This document shows positions 49,718-59,216 of a stretch of DNA of 64,000 nt, piece after piece. A program made the translations under genes and the position numbers. The stretch is from Streptomyces liangshanensis (lineage in GTDB: Bacteria; Actinomycetota; Actinomycetes; Streptomycetales; Streptomycetaceae), in the NCBI RefSeq assembly GCF_011694815.1, contig NZ_CP050177.1, positions 2,035,001-2,099,000 on the forward strand. Reading direction: 5' to 3'. Positions within the stretch are counted from its first letter, which is position 1. Each line of letters opens with the position of its first letter. The notes under the pieces were generated by a model that searched no databases, had not been told where the DNA came from, and saw only the letters and a list, made by a program, of their open reading frames with translations.

Positions 49718-50239
49718 GTGGGGCGCACGGGGACAACACGCAGGCATGCCCTCATCGCCGTGGGAGGCGGGCTGCTGACCGCCTGCTCCTCGGAGGGCCC
49801 CGACCCCGCGGCGGTGAAGAAGGCCGAGGACACCGGGCGGCTGCGCGCCGCGCGGGACAGCCGGGCGCTGCTGGGCGAGTACGACGCGGTCCTGGAGCGG
49901 CACCCCGACCTGGCGGCGGCGCTGACACCGTTGCGTACGGCGGTCGCGGCACACGTCCGGGCACTCGCCCCGGCGGACGGACCGGCCCCGAGCACCTCCG
50001 CCTCCCCTTCCGGCTCTCCCCCTTCTCCTTCCCCTTCCGCCACGGCGGCGGGGACGCTCGCTCTCGCGGACGATCCAGCCGACGCGGTGAAGGCGCTGGC
50101 CGCGGCGGAGCGCCGTACCGCCGCCGCGCATTCCGCCGCGCTGCTGGACGCCCCGCCCGAGCTGGCCCGGCTCCTCGCCTCGCTGGCCGCGGCCGGCGCC
50201 ACGCACGTCTACCTCCTGACGAAAGGTTCCGTCTCGTGA
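49718..50239 (+). CDS. Small putative lipoprotein
   Basis: A 173-residue protein starting at GTG with a GAGGAGAG ribosome binding site. Signal sequence with twin-arginine-like TTRRHALIAVGGG and lipobox LLTACS (Cys at about residue 23), then a helical region, a Ser/Pro-rich stretch at 88-107 and a second helical region (AVKALAAAERRTAAAHSAAL). The gene overlaps the next (GTGA), and the pairing with a DUF4439 gene is one I recall from other Streptomyces. It may share the ferritin-like helical fold; function unknown. Confidence 0.82.
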   Translation: MGRTGTTRRHALIAVGGGLLTACSSEGPDPAAVKKAEDTGRLRAARDSRALLGEYDAVLERHPDLAAALTPLRTAVAAHVRALAPADGPAPSTSASPSGSPPSPSPSATAAGTLALADDPADAVKALAAAERRTAAAHSAALLDAPPELARLLASLAAAGATHVYLLTKGSVS

Positions 50240-50658
50240 GCACCGGTGCGCTGGACGCGACACAGGCGGCCCTGGCGGCGGAACACGCCGCCGTGTACGG
50301 GTACGGGATCGTCGGCGCCCGGGTCGGCGACGACCGCGGGGCCGAGGCCACCGCCGCGTACGCCGCGCACCGGGCCCGCCGGGACGCGCTCGCCAGGACC
50401 GTGCGGGACCTGGGCGGTGAGCCCGCCGTGGCGGCGGCCGCGTACGCTCTGCCGTTCGCGGTCCCCGACGGGGCCGCGGCCGTCCGGCTCGCCGCCGAGC
50501 TGGAGGACCGCGTCGCCGACGTCTACTCCGACCTGGTGCGGGCCTCGGAGGGCCCGGCGCGGCGGGAGGCCGCGGGTGCGCTCAGGGAGGCGGCGGTACG
50601 CGCGGTGCGCTGGCGCGGCAGTGGCGTGGCCTTCCCCGGGCTCGCCGAGCGACGCTGA
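50236..50658 (+). CDS. Ferritin-like DUF4439 protein
   Basis: A 140-residue four-helix protein. Motifs AALAAEHAAVYGYGIVGAR and AAYAAHRARRDALARTV, with helix LAAELEDRVADVYSDLV, fit the DUF4439 ferritin-like family. The glutamate and histidine positions needed for a metal site (AEHAA, AHRARRD) are present, but binding is not shown. Coupled by GTGA overlap to the lipoprotein, and followed at 11 bp by the kinase-like gene. Confidence 0.88.
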   Translation: MSTGALDATQAALAAEHAAVYGYGIVGARVGDDRGAEATAAYAAHRARRDALARTVRDLGGEPAVAAAAYALPFAVPDGAAAVRLAAELEDRVADVYSDLVRASEGPARREAAGALREAAVRAVRWRGSGVAFPGLAERR

Positions 50659-50669
50659 GAAAGGTACGT

Positions 50670-51572
50670 ATGGCTTTCGCCCTTGAACCGCCGGAACGGC
50701 TGGCCCGCACGCTGGGCGAGACCTACGGCGACCGGGCCGCCGGCTGGCTGGCCGCGCTGCCCGCCCTGGCGGCCGAGGCCGTGGCGGAGCACCGGGTGAC
50801 CGTGGAGCGGGTGGTGGAGCCGGGCGGGCGCAGTGGCCTGGTGCTGCTGGTACGGCGCCCCGACGGCGCCCCCGCGACGCTGAAGATCGTCCCGCCGTTC
50901 GCCGCGCCCGGCCTGGAGCAGGTGGCGCTGGCGCACTGGAAGGGCCGGGGGGCGGCGGAGCTGCTGGGGACCGGCGCGGGCACGCTGCTGCTGGAGCGCC
51001 TGCACCCGGAGATGTCGCTGCGCTCGCTGCCGGAGGCAAAGTCGCTGCTGGAGGCGGCGGACACGGTACGGAAGCTGTGGGTGGCGCCGCCGGCGGAGCA
51101 CGGGTTCGAGTCGGTGGCGGAGCGGACCGCCCGTCAGGCGGCGGCGATGCGGTCGGCCGCGGCGGCGGACGGGGCGCTGGCGCCGCTGGTGACGGCGGCG
51201 CTCGCGGCGCGGGACGAGCTGTGCGCGTCGGCGGGCGAGGCGGTGCTGCTGCACGGGGCGTTCCGGCAGGGCAAGGTACTGGCCGGCGACCGCGCGCCGT
51301 GGCTGGCGGTGGGGCCGGAGCCGGTGACCGGGGAGCGTGCCTACGACCTGGCGCGGTTGGCGCGGGACCGGGTGGAGGACCTGGTGGCGGCGGCCCCGGG
51401 CGCCTCGTCGACGCGCCGCCGGGTGCGCCGGCTGGCGGAGTCGCTGGACATGGACCAGGAGCGGTTGCGGGGGTGGGCGTTGTTCCGGGCGGTGGAGTCG
51501 GGGACGCGCGCCCTGACACTGGGGCGCCGCCAGGACGCGGAAGTCCTGCTGGAGTACGCGAGCTGGCTGTAG
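50670..51572 (+). CDS. Aminoglycoside-phosphotransferase-fold protein lacking catalytic residues
   Basis: A 300-residue protein of the streptomycin-6-kinase-like APH fold: N-lobe VEPGGRSGLVLLVRR with the ATP-lysine candidate in ATLKIV, then GAGTLLLERLHPEMSL. The catalytic loop, normally HGDxxxxN, reads H195-G-A-F-R-Q-G-K202, so the Asp is Ala and the Asn is Lys. The metal-binding motif, normally IDPKP, reads VGPEP with Gly215. Fold-supporting parts such as GERAYDLARL remain. It is probably a pseudokinase with a binding or structural role, not an antibiotic-resistance enzyme. Same operon as the lipoprotein and DUF4439 genes. Confidence 0.85.
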   Translation: MAFALEPPERLARTLGETYGDRAAGWLAALPALAAEAVAEHRVTVERVVEPGGRSGLVLLVRRPDGAPATLKIVPPFAAPGLEQVALAHWKGRGAAELLGTGAGTLLLERLHPEMSLRSLPEAKSLLEAADTVRKLWVAPPAEHGFESVAERTARQAAAMRSAAAADGALAPLVTAALAARDELCASAGEAVLLHGAFRQGKVLAGDRAPWLAVGPEPVTGERAYDLARLARDRVEDLVAAAPGASSTRRRVRRLAESLDMDQERLRGWALFRAVESGTRALTLGRRQDAEVLLEYASWL

Positions 51573-51625
51573 CGGGTGTCCCCTGCGCGGGCGGCCCCGT
51601 CCCCGCACGCGCTGCGCGCGTATGT

Positions 51626-51722
51626 CCTCAATCGCCGGACGGGCTTGGGTGTGCGCTCGGCGCTCGCGCCGCCGGCGGGGCTGTTGCCCGGAGGGCACAT
51701 CAAGCCCCGCCGGCGATTGAGG
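51626..51722. repeat. Inverted pair of the streptomycete intergenic repeat
   Basis: CCTCAATCGCCGGACGGGCT at 51626-51645 (plus) faces its reverse complement at 51703-51722 (minus, one changed base) in the gap between convergent kinase-like and proS genes. The pair can fold into a long hairpin and may terminate both transcripts. Confidence 0.85.
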
Positions 51723-51758
51723 CGCGGGGGTCCGGGGGCGGAGCCCCCGGGGGGTGGG

Positions 51759-53453
51759 CTACGCGCGCAGGCGCGCTACCGCGTCCGCCACCGGGAGCTC
51801 TTCCTTCTCTCCCGTGCGGCGGTCCTTCAGCTCCACCACACCCTCCGCCGCGCGCCTCCCCGCGACCACGATGTGCGGGACGCCCATCAGCTCCGCGTCC
51901 GTGAACTTCACGCCGGGCGACACCCCCGCCCGCTCGTCCACGAGCACCCGCAGCCCCGCCGCCGCCAGCTGCTCGGCGACGTCCAGGGCCAGTTCCGTCT
52001 GGAGCGCCTTGCCCGCGGCGACGACGTGCACGTCGGCCGGGGCGATCTCGCGCGGCCAGCACAGGCCCTTGTCGTCGGCGGACTGCTCGGCCAGCGCCGC
52101 GACGGCGCGCGAGACGCCGATGCCGTACGAGCCCATGGTCACGCGCACGGGCTTGCCCTGCTGGCCCAGCACGTCGAGCTGGAAGGTGTCGGCGTACTTG
52201 CGGCCGAGCTGGAAGATGTGACCGATCTCGATCGCGCGGTCGAGCTTGAGGCCCGCGCCGCACGACGGGCAGGGGTCGCCCTCCTCGACCACGACGACGT
52301 CCAGGTAGTCGTCGACCTCGAAGTCGCGCCCGGCGACCACGTTGCGCGCGTGGGTGTCGGGCTTGTTCGCGCCGGTCACCCACGCCGTACCCGTGGCGAT
52401 CCGGGGGTCGGCGATGTAGCGGATCTTGAGGCCCTGGGGGCCGACGTAGCCGCGTACGAGGTCGGGGCGCTCCTCGAAGTCCTCGGCCGTGACCACTTCC
52501 ACGACCGCCGGCGCCAGGTGCTCGCCGAGCTTGCCGAGGTCGACCTCCCGGTCGCCGGGCACGCCCACCGCGGTGATCTCGCCGTCGATCTTGACGAGCA
52601 GGTTCTTCAGCGTCGCGGACGCGGGCACGCCCAGGTGCGCGGCGAGCGTCTCGATGGTCGGGGTGTCGGGGGTGTCCAGCTCCTCGACGGGCCCGTGCTC
52701 GACGGCCGCGGCGGGCGGGGTGAAGGTGAAGGTGACCGCTTCCGTGTTGGCCGCGTAGTCGCAGTTCGGGCAGTCCACGAAGGTGTCCTCGCCCGCCGCC
52801 GCCGGGGCGAGGAACTCCTCGGACGCGGAGCCGCCCATCGCGCCGGACACGGCGGAGACGATCCGGAAGTCGAGGCCGATGCGGGCGAAGATCTTCTGGT
52901 ACGCGGCGCGGTGCAGCGCGTACGACTCGGCGAGGCCCTCGTCCGTGGTGTCGAAGGAGTACGAGTCCTTCATCTGGAACTCACGCCCGCGCAGCACGCC
53001 CGAGCGGGGCCTCGCCTCGTCGCGGTACTTGGTCTGGATCTGGTAGAGCATCACCGGCAGGTCCTTGTAGGACGAGCACTGGTCCTTGACCAGCTGGGTG
53101 AAGATCTCCTCGTGGGTCGGGCCGAGCAGGTAGTCCGCGCCCTTGCGGTCCTTGAGGCGGAACAGCAGGTCGCCGTACTCGTCCCAGCGCCCGCTCGCCT
53201 CGTACGGCTCCTTGGGGAGCAGCGCGGGCAGCAGCACCTCCTGGGCGCCGATGGCGTCCATCTCCTCGCGGACGACGCGCGAGATGTTGTCGAGCACCTT
53301 CTTGCCCAGCGGCAGCCAGCTCCAGATACCGGCGGAGGTGCGGCGTACGTAACCGGCGCGGACGAGCAGCTTGTGGCTGAGGGTCTCGGCGTCCGCCGGG
53401 TCGTCGCGCAATGTCTTGGCCATCAATCGGGACATGCGCTGGACCTGGGACAT
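51759..53453 (-). CDS. proS: Prolyl-tRNA synthetase (bacterial type)
   Basis: Charges tRNA-Pro. The ATG at 53453 ([15 protein letters not shown]) has GGAG upstream and gives 564 residues; a GTG 9 bp earlier is also possible. Class II motifs are seen: motif 2 [21 protein letters not shown] (quoted in part as [16 protein letters not shown]), motif 3 [12 protein letters not shown], and the GPTHEE element. An editing insertion lies at about 225-385, flanked by CxxC-containing segments FVDCPNCDY and PCPSCGAG. C-terminal anticodon domain intact. Confidence 0.96.
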   Translation of the reverse strand: MSQVQRMSRLMAKTLRDDPADAETLSHKLLVRAGYVRRTSAGIWSWLPLGKKVLDNISRVVREEMDAIGAQEVLLPALLPKEPYEASGRWDEYGDLLFRLKDRKGADYLLGPTHEEIFTQLVKDQCSSYKDLPVMLYQIQTKYRDEARPRSGVLRGREFQMKDSYSFDTTDEGLAESYALHRAAYQKIFARIGLDFRIVSAVSGAMGGSASEEFLAPAAAGEDTFVDCPNCDYAANTEAVTFTFTPPAAAVEHGPVEELDTPDTPTIETLAAHLGVPASATLKNLLVKIDGEITAVGVPGDREVDLGKLGEHLAPAVVEVVTAEDFEERPDLVRGYVGPQGLKIRYIADPRIATGTAWVTGANKPDTHARNVVAGRDFEVDDYLDVVVVEEGDPCPSCGAGLKLDRAIEIGHIFQLGRKYADTFQLDVLGQQGKPVRVTMGSYGIGVSRAVAALAEQSADDKGLCWPREIAPADVHVVAAGKALQTELALDVAEQLAAAGLRVLVDERAGVSPGVKFTDAELMGVPHIVVAGRRAAEGVVELKDRRTGEKEELPVADAVARLRA

Positions 53454-53563
53454 GGGGAGCACTCCTGCGTTCTCTCGGCTGATGCCTGGAGGTTAGCCGG
53501 GCGGCGCGGGCGGGCGGTAATCAGTAACCCCCGCATGACGGACAGGACAGGCCCGGACGTGCC

Positions 53564-54130
53564 TCAGGGGCGGCGCAGGGGCAGGGGCGCGCCCATCACC
53601 GCGTACGGCTTCGGGGCGCTCGGGAACAGGACGCGCCGGGCGAGGTCCTCGTACCCGAGGCTGCGGTACAACCGCCGGGCCGGGCTCTCGATGTCGATCG
53701 CGGAGAGGATCGACCGGGGCTGGGCGGCGCCGTCCGTGAGGGTGGTGATGAGGGAGCGGCCGATGCCGCGGGCCTGGAAGCCGGGGTGGACGTGGAGTTC
53801 GGTGATCACGAACGTGTCGTCCAGCCAGCTGTCGGTGCCCGTGGAGCGCAGGTACGGCTCGACGACGGAGGACCACCAGTGCGCGCGGTCGTTCGGCAGC
53901 CCGTACACGAACCCGACGAGGCGCCCCTCGTCCGTGGTCGCGCCGAGCGCGCGGCAGCCGGGGTACATCAGGTGCCGCAGCACGATGTGGCGGCGTACCT
54001 CGATCTCGTCGTCGCTGAGCCCGAAGGCGAGGGCCTGGACGGCGAGGGCCTCGTCGACGCGGGCGGCGAGGTCGACGGGACCTACCTGTACGTCGGGGGT
54101 CCGGGGGGCGTTCCCGGGGATGCTCGGCAT
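53564..54130 (-). CDS. GNAT-family N-acetyltransferase
   Basis: A 188-residue protein with the acetyl-CoA-binding pattern ITELHVHPGFQARGIGRSLI (Q/RxxGxG/A loop at QARGIG) and the terminal ARRLYRSLGYE. It is 30 bp downstream of another GNAT gene. Substrate unknown. Confidence 0.85.
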   Translation of the reverse strand: MPSIPGNAPRTPDVQVGPVDLAARVDEALAVQALAFGLSDDEIEVRRHIVLRHLMYPGCRALGATTDEGRLVGFVYGLPNDRAHWWSSVVEPYLRSTGTDSWLDDTFVITELHVHPGFQARGIGRSLITTLTDGAAQPRSILSAIDIESPARRLYRSLGYEDLARRVLFPSAPKPYAVMGAPLPLRRP

Positions 54131-54160
54131 GGGCCGAACCCTACTGACCGCGGGGCATGC

Positions 54161-55006
54161 TCAGAACAGCACGCTCATGAACGCGCCGACCTCGTGGAAG
54201 CCGACGCGCCGGTAGGCGGCCCTGGCGGGGGTGTTGTAGTCGTTCACGTACAGGCTCACCACGGGCGCGACGTCGGTGAGCGCGTACCGTACGACGGCGG
54301 CCATGCCGGTCTCCGAGAGGCCGCGGCCGCGGTGGGCGGGGTCGACCCAGACGCCCTGGATCTGGCAGGCGCGCGGGGTGGCGGCGCCGATCTCGGCCTT
54401 GAAGACGACCTTGCCGTCCTCGACGCGGGCGAACGACCGTCCCGCGCCGACGAGTTCGGCGACCCGCGCCTGGTAGAGCAGTCCGCCGTCGCCGGCCAGC
54501 GGGGAGACGCCGACCTCCTCGGTGAACATGGCGACACACGCCGGCATGATCACGTCCAGCTCGTCCTTGCGGATGCGGCGGACGAGCGGGTCGGGCGGGA
54601 CGTCGGCGGGGAGGTGGTCGGTGACCATCAGCGGCTGGTTGGCGCGGACCTCGCGGGCCGGGCCCCAGTTGGGTTCGAGCAGGCGCCAGAGCTGGGTGGT
54701 GGCCTCGGCGGGCCCGACGATGGAGGAGCAGCGGCGGCCGGTCCTGCGGGCACGGTCGGCGAAGCCGCGTACGGCTTCGGGGGTGGCGCAGATGGGGACG
54801 AGGTTGGCGCCGGAGTAGCAGAGCGAGCGCAGGCGCCCGTCCGCGTACCAGCCCCACATCTCGCCGCCGAGGCGCCAGGGGTCGAGCCCGGCGACCCGTA
54901 CGCGGGAGGTCACGAAGGCGTTCGTGACGGGGTCGCTCTCCAGGATGGCGAGCGCCGCGCCGAGTTCGCTGGGTTCGAGGACCCGGGTGGTGGTGTGCGT
55001 CAACAC
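54161..55006 (-). CDS. GNAT-family acetyltransferase with DUF4081 N-terminal domain
   Basis: A 281-residue protein. The N-terminal half (LDPWRLGGEMWGWYADGRL and LVPICATPEAVRGFADRAR) fits DUF4081, and the C-terminal GNAT domain carries QGVWVDPAHRGRGLSETGM with the RGRGLS acyl-CoA loop and ends DYNTPARAAYRRVGF. Starts GTG at 55006. Such proteins lie next to ispG in streptomycetes as I recall; the substrate is unknown. A terminator hairpin separates it from ispG. Confidence 0.88.
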   Translation of the reverse strand: MLTHTTTRVLEPSELGAALAILESDPVTNAFVTSRVRVAGLDPWRLGGEMWGWYADGRLRSLCYSGANLVPICATPEAVRGFADRARRTGRRCSSIVGPAEATTQLWRLLEPNWGPAREVRANQPLMVTDHLPADVPPDPLVRRIRKDELDVIMPACVAMFTEEVGVSPLAGDGGLLYQARVAELVGAGRSFARVEDGKVVFKAEIGAATPRACQIQGVWVDPAHRGRGLSETGMAAVVRYALTDVAPVVSLYVNDYNTPARAAYRRVGFHEVGAFMSVLF

Positions 55007-55079
55007 GAGGGCCTCACCGAACGGTCTGCTGATCTCCGAACTGTACCTTCCGGTCGCGCGGAGCGCCGCCCCCAGGCAG

Positions 55080-55129
55080 CGGATCCCGCGGCCGGCGCCC
55101 GGTGGGGGCGCGCGGGACCGCGGGATCCG
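55080..55129 (-). terminator. Hairpin after ispG
   Basis: A perfect 12-bp inverted repeat (CGGATCCCGCGG with CCGCGGGATCCG) encloses 26 nt that can pair further, about 60 bp past the ispG stop. Confidence 0.7.
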
Positions 55130-55186
55130 GTGGGAGTGCGGGGTACGGTACGGCGCCGGCCGGGGCCGGGCCGGGGACCCGTACGG

Positions 55187-56344
55187 TCAGCCGGAGACGG
55201 AGACCTCGGGCTCGCCCGAGGGGATGCCGTCGCGCTCCATCTGCTCGGCGATCTTCATGGCCTCCTCGATGAGCGTCTCGACGATCTTCGACTCGGGGAC
55301 GGTCTTGATGATCTCGCCCTTGACGAAGATCTGGCCCTTGCCGTTGCCCGAGGCGACACCGAGGTCCGCCTCGCGCGCCTCGCCGGGTCCGTTGACGACG
55401 CAGCCCATGACGGCGACGCGCAGCGGCACCTCCATGCCGTCGAGGCCCGCCGTCACCTCGTCCGCGAGCTTGTAGACGTCGACCTGGGCGCGCCCGCAGG
55501 ACGGGCAGGAGACGATCTCCAGGCGGCGCTGCTTGAGGTTGAGGGACTCCAGGATCTGGATGCCGACCTTGACCTCCTCGGCCGGCGGGGCCGACAGGGA
55601 GACGCGGATGGTGTCGCCGATGCCCTCGCTGAGCAGCGCGCCGAACGCGACGGCGGACTTGATGGTGCCCTGGAACGCGGGGCCGGCCTCGGTGACGCCG
55701 AGGTGCAGCGGGTAGTCGCACTGGGCGGCGAGCTGGCGGTACGCGTTGACCATCACGACCGGGTCGTTGTGCTTGACCGAGATCTTGATGTCCTGGAAGC
55801 CGTGCTCCTCGAACAACGAGGCTTCCCACAGCGCCGACTCGACGAGGGCCTCGGGGGTGGCCTTGCCGTACTTCTTGAGGAGGCGCGCGTCCAGGGATCC
55901 GGCGTTCACGCCGATCCGGATGGGCGTCCGGGTCTCCCGGGCCGCCTTCGCGATCTCCTTGACCTTGTCGTCGAACTGCTTGATGTTGCCCGGGTTCACG
56001 CGCACCGCGGCGCAGCCGGCGTCGATCGCCGCGAAGACGTACTTCGGCTGGAAGTGGATGTCGGCGATCACCGGGATCTGCGACTTGCGGGCGATGGTCG
56101 CCAGCGCGTCCGCGTCGTCCTGCGTCGGGCACGCCACCCGGACGATCTGGCAGCCGGAAGCGGTCAGCTCCGCGATCTGCTGGAGCGTCGCGCCGATGTC
56201 CGACGTACGCGTGGTCGTCATCGACTGCACCGACACCGGCGCGTCCCCACCGACCGCGACCGATCCGACCTGGATCTGGCGGCTGACCCTTCGTTCGGCG
56301 AGCTTCGTCGGAACGGAAGGCATTCCGAGAGAAATTGCAGTCAT
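55187..56344 (-). CDS. ispG: 4-hydroxy-3-methylbut-2-enyl diphosphate synthase
   Basis: Iron-sulfur enzyme of the MEP isoprenoid pathway, also called GcpE. The ATG at 56344 ([15 protein letters not shown]) yields 385 residues; an in-frame extension upstream is noncoding. The (beta/alpha) barrel begins [16 protein letters not shown]. The [4Fe-4S] ligands are visible as [10 protein letters not shown] and [11 protein letters not shown], and [22 protein letters not shown] sequence is present. Together with dxr, two genes upstream, it makes this an isoprenoid-precursor cluster. Confidence 0.95.
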   Translation of the reverse strand: MTAISLGMPSVPTKLAERRVSRQIQVGSVAVGGDAPVSVQSMTTTRTSDIGATLQQIAELTASGCQIVRVACPTQDDADALATIARKSQIPVIADIHFQPKYVFAAIDAGCAAVRVNPGNIKQFDDKVKEIAKAARETRTPIRIGVNAGSLDARLLKKYGKATPEALVESALWEASLFEEHGFQDIKISVKHNDPVVMVNAYRQLAAQCDYPLHLGVTEAGPAFQGTIKSAVAFGALLSEGIGDTIRVSLSAPPAEEVKVGIQILESLNLKQRRLEIVSCPSCGRAQVDVYKLADEVTAGLDGMEVPLRVAVMGCVVNGPGEAREADLGVASGNGKGQIFVKGEIIKTVPESKIVETLIEEAMKIAEQMERDGIPSGEPEVSVSG

Positions 56345-56480
56345 CTGGTGTGCAACCCCAAGGTGTGGTTCAGATGCGAATCGGACGGGCCGGTCCCGGG
56401 ATCGGAGGGCTCCGCACCCCGAGATTACGCCACCCCGTCGTACGGGAGCACATCGCCGCGAAAAGTCCACCCAAAGGCCA

Positions 56481-56508
56481 ACGGCCGGACACAAAGGTGC
56501 CCGGCCGT
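56481..56508 (-). terminator. Hairpin between rseP and ispG
   Basis: On the minus-strand RNA a 12-bp stem (one G-U) with a 4-nt loop lies about 16 bp after the rseP stop. It could end or attenuate transcription before ispG. Confidence 0.6.
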
Positions 56509-56524
56509 GGTGAAGCGGGAGGAA

Positions 56525-57826
56525 TCAGCTGATCTTGACGGGGTTGACCACGTCGGCGATCAGGACGAGCACGGTGAAGCAGATGAAGATGCCGGCGACG
56601 ACGTAGGCCACGGGCATCAGCTTCGCCACGTCGAACGGGCCGGGGTCGGGCCGCTTGAAGAGCCGGGCGAGGTTGCGCCTGGCCGCCTCCCAGAGCGCTC
56701 CCGCGATGTGCCCGCCGTCGAGGGGCAGCAGCGGCAGCATGTTGAAGAGGAACAGCGACAGGTTGAAGCTCGCGACCACGAACAGCAGGGTCGCGATCAG
56801 GTTCTGCGTCGGCTGGTCGAGGTTCATCACCTCGCCGCTGATCCGGGCCGCGCCGACCACGCCGACCGGGGAGTCGGCCTTGCGTTCGCCGCCGTCGAAG
56901 GCCGCGTTCCACAGATCGGGGATCTTGGAGGGGAGGGCGACGATCGAGTCGACCCCGTCCTCCAGCATCGTCCCCATCCGGCCGACGGAGTCGGTGAAGG
57001 AGAGCGGGACGATCTCCGAGGCGGAGATGAAGCCCAGATAGCCCGCCGTGACGTACTTGCCCTCGATCGCCTGGCCGTCGGAGTCCTTGGCGAGGACCTG
57101 GTTGGAGACGAGGGTGGCGTGCAGGACCGTGTCCGTGCCGGCCCGGTCGACGGTGATGGTGGCGGGTCCGGTGGTCTTCCGGATCAGGTCGGAGAGCGCC
57201 GACCAGTCCTTGACGGGCTTCCCGTTGAAGGCCACGATCCGGTCGTTCGTACGGAGCCCCGCGGCGTACCCGGGCGACACCGGGTCGCCCTTCGCGCACG
57301 TCTCGCGGTTCTGGCTCTGCTCGATGACGCACTTCGGGACGCCGGCGACCTTGGTGGTCTGGGTGGCGAAGCCGAAGCTCATGGAGACGCCGAGGAAGAT
57401 CGCGACGGCGAGGATCAGGTTCATGAACGGGCCCGCGAACATCACGATGACGCGCTTCCACGGCTTGCGCGTGTAGAAGAGGCGCGTCTCGTCGCCCGGC
57501 TCCAGCTCCTCGAAGGCCGCGGAGCGCGCGTCCTCTATCATCCCCCGCCACGGCGAGGTGGACCTGGCCTCGATACGGCCCTGGGCGTCGGGCGGGAACA
57601 TGCCGATCATGCGGATGTAGCCGCCGAGCGGGATGGCCTTGAGGCCGTACTCCGTGTCGCCCTTCTTGCGTGACCACACCGTCGGGCCGAAGCCGACCAT
57701 GTACTGGGGGACGCGGATCCCGAAAAGCTTGGCCGTGGAGAGGTGGCCGAGCTCGTGCCAGGCGATGGAGATGAGCAGCCCCACGGCGAAGACGGCGATG
57801 CCGAGGACCGTCAACAGGATCGTCAT
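56525..57826 (-). CDS. Site-2 intramembrane metalloprotease (RseP/Rip type)
   Basis: Zinc protease that cleaves membrane-bound anti-sigma factors. The 433-residue protein has the active-site motif HELGH in the first helix ([12 protein letters not shown], about 23-27), a PDZ domain near residues 180-260 ([20 protein letters not shown]), and the second zinc motif LDGGH in helix 3 (PLDGGHIAG). Four transmembrane segments are predicted. The start overlaps the dxr stop (ATGA). The substrate cannot be identified here. Confidence 0.93.
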   Translation of the reverse strand: MTILLTVLGIAVFAVGLLISIAWHELGHLSTAKLFGIRVPQYMVGFGPTVWSRKKGDTEYGLKAIPLGGYIRMIGMFPPDAQGRIEARSTSPWRGMIEDARSAAFEELEPGDETRLFYTRKPWKRVIVMFAGPFMNLILAVAIFLGVSMSFGFATQTTKVAGVPKCVIEQSQNRETCAKGDPVSPGYAAGLRTNDRIVAFNGKPVKDWSALSDLIRKTTGPATITVDRAGTDTVLHATLVSNQVLAKDSDGQAIEGKYVTAGYLGFISASEIVPLSFTDSVGRMGTMLEDGVDSIVALPSKIPDLWNAAFDGGERKADSPVGVVGAARISGEVMNLDQPTQNLIATLLFVVASFNLSLFLFNMLPLLPLDGGHIAGALWEAARRNLARLFKRPDPGPFDVAKLMPVAYVVAGIFICFTVLVLIADVVNPVKIS

Positions 57827-59076
57827 GCGCGAGCCTCCGCTGTTGCCTTCACTGCCAGTTCCCGGGCCCGGGCGCGGGCCCAGGTCTCCGCTTCAAGGAC
57901 GTCCGGCACGGTGAGGGAGGTTCCCGTGAGGGGATTCCCGTGCTCCGCGACGACCTCGGTGACCGTGTCCATGATGCCGTTGAACGGGAGCCGGCCGCCG
58001 AGGAAGGCGTCCACGCACTCCTCGTTGGCGGCGTTGAACACCGCGGGAGCCGTGCCCCCGAGCGTACCCACGTGCCGGGCGAGCCCGACCGACGGGAAGG
58101 CCTCGGTGTCGAGCGGGAAGAACTCCCAGGCCGACGCCTTGGTCCAGTCGAAGGCGGGGGCGGCGTCCGGGACGCGCCGGGGCCAGCCCAGTCCGACGGC
58201 GATCGGTCCGCCCATGTCGGGCGGGGTGGCCTGGGCGAGGGTGGAGCCGTCGGTGAACTCCACCATCGAGTGGACGTACGACTGCGGGTGGACGACGACC
58301 TCGATGCGTTCGAAGGGGATGTCGTACAGGAGATGCGCCTCGATGACCTCGAGGCCCTTGTTGACGAGGGTCGCCGAGTTGATCGTGATGACCGGGCCCA
58401 TGGCCCAGGTGGGGTGGGCGAGGGCGTCCTCGGGGGTGACGTCCGCCAGCTCCGCCCGCGTGCGGCCCCGGAAGGGTCCGCCGGAGGCCGTCACGACCAG
58501 CTTGCGGACGTCGGCGCGGGTGCCGGCGGCCAGCGCCTGGAAGAGCGCGGCGTGCTCGGAGTCCACGGGGATGATCTGGCCGGGTCTCGCCACGGCCTTG
58601 ACCAGCGGGCCGCCGACGATCAGCGACTCCTTGTTGGCGAGGGCGAGGGTCCGGCCGGCTTCGAGGGCGGCCAGGGTGGGCGCGAGACCGATGGAGCCGG
58701 TGATGCCGTTGAGCACCGTGTGGCAGTCGGACGCGGCGAGGTCGGTGGCGGCCCCGGGGCCCGCGAGGATCTCGGGGAGGGGCTCGCCCGGGCCGTACTC
58801 CAGCCGCAGGGCCTCCTTGAGCGCGGGCACGGCGTCCTCGCGCGCGACGGCGACCGTGCGCACCCTGAGCCGCCGCGCCTGTTCGGCGAGCAGCGCCACC
58901 CGGCCGCCCGCGGCGGACAGCGCGGTGACGCGGAAGCGGTCGGGGTTGCGCAGGACCAGGTCGATGGCCTGGGTGCCGATGGAGCCTGTCGAGCCGAGGA
59001 CGACGATGTCCCGGCGGCCTTCGGTGGGATCGAAGGCGATGTGCGGGTCCGCGAGAGGGGCTGGGCTGTCGCTCAT
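57823..59076 (-). CDS. dxr: 1-deoxy-D-xylulose 5-phosphate reductoisomerase
   Basis: Second step of the MEP pathway. I start at the ATG at 59076 ([12 protein letters not shown], 417 residues); an ATG 9 bp earlier is also possible. The nucleotide-binding loop GSTGSIGTQ is followed by [11 protein letters not shown], the substrate/metal site [13 protein letters not shown], and [12 protein letters not shown], all canonical. Translationally coupled to the protease. Fosmidomycin is the known inhibitor of the family. Confidence 0.95.
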   Translation of the reverse strand: MSDSPAPLADPHIAFDPTEGRRDIVVLGSTGSIGTQAIDLVLRNPDRFRVTALSAAGGRVALLAEQARRLRVRTVAVAREDAVPALKEALRLEYGPGEPLPEILAGPGAATDLAASDCHTVLNGITGSIGLAPTLAALEAGRTLALANKESLIVGGPLVKAVARPGQIIPVDSEHAALFQALAAGTRADVRKLVVTASGGPFRGRTRAELADVTPEDALAHPTWAMGPVITINSATLVNKGLEVIEAHLLYDIPFERIEVVVHPQSYVHSMVEFTDGSTLAQATPPDMGGPIAVGLGWPRRVPDAAPAFDWTKASAWEFFPLDTEAFPSVGLARHVGTLGGTAPAVFNAANEECVDAFLGGRLPFNGIMDTVTEVVAEHGNPLTGTSLTVPDVLEAETWARARARELAVKATAEARA

Positions 59077-59216
59077 GGGCCCCATTCTTGCCCCATCAGC
59101 GCCGCGTAAGGACAGCGCGCCCCTCCGCACGACCCGATCGGGACACGCGGATCCCGGACGGGGTTCTCCGGGGGGCGGTCGGAAGGGTGGTCGGGAGGCG
59201 CGGTCGGGGAGCGTGG

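Noticed and set aside
50670..51572. Reading the APH-fold gene as an aminoglycoside resistance determinant
   Set aside because: The catalytic Asp and the metal-binding Asp are both missing, and the genomic context is not that of a resistance gene.
56345..56494. In-frame N-terminal extension of ispG
   Set aside because: It contains the rseP-ispG hairpin region and no family similarity; [10 protein letters not shown] is the expected start.
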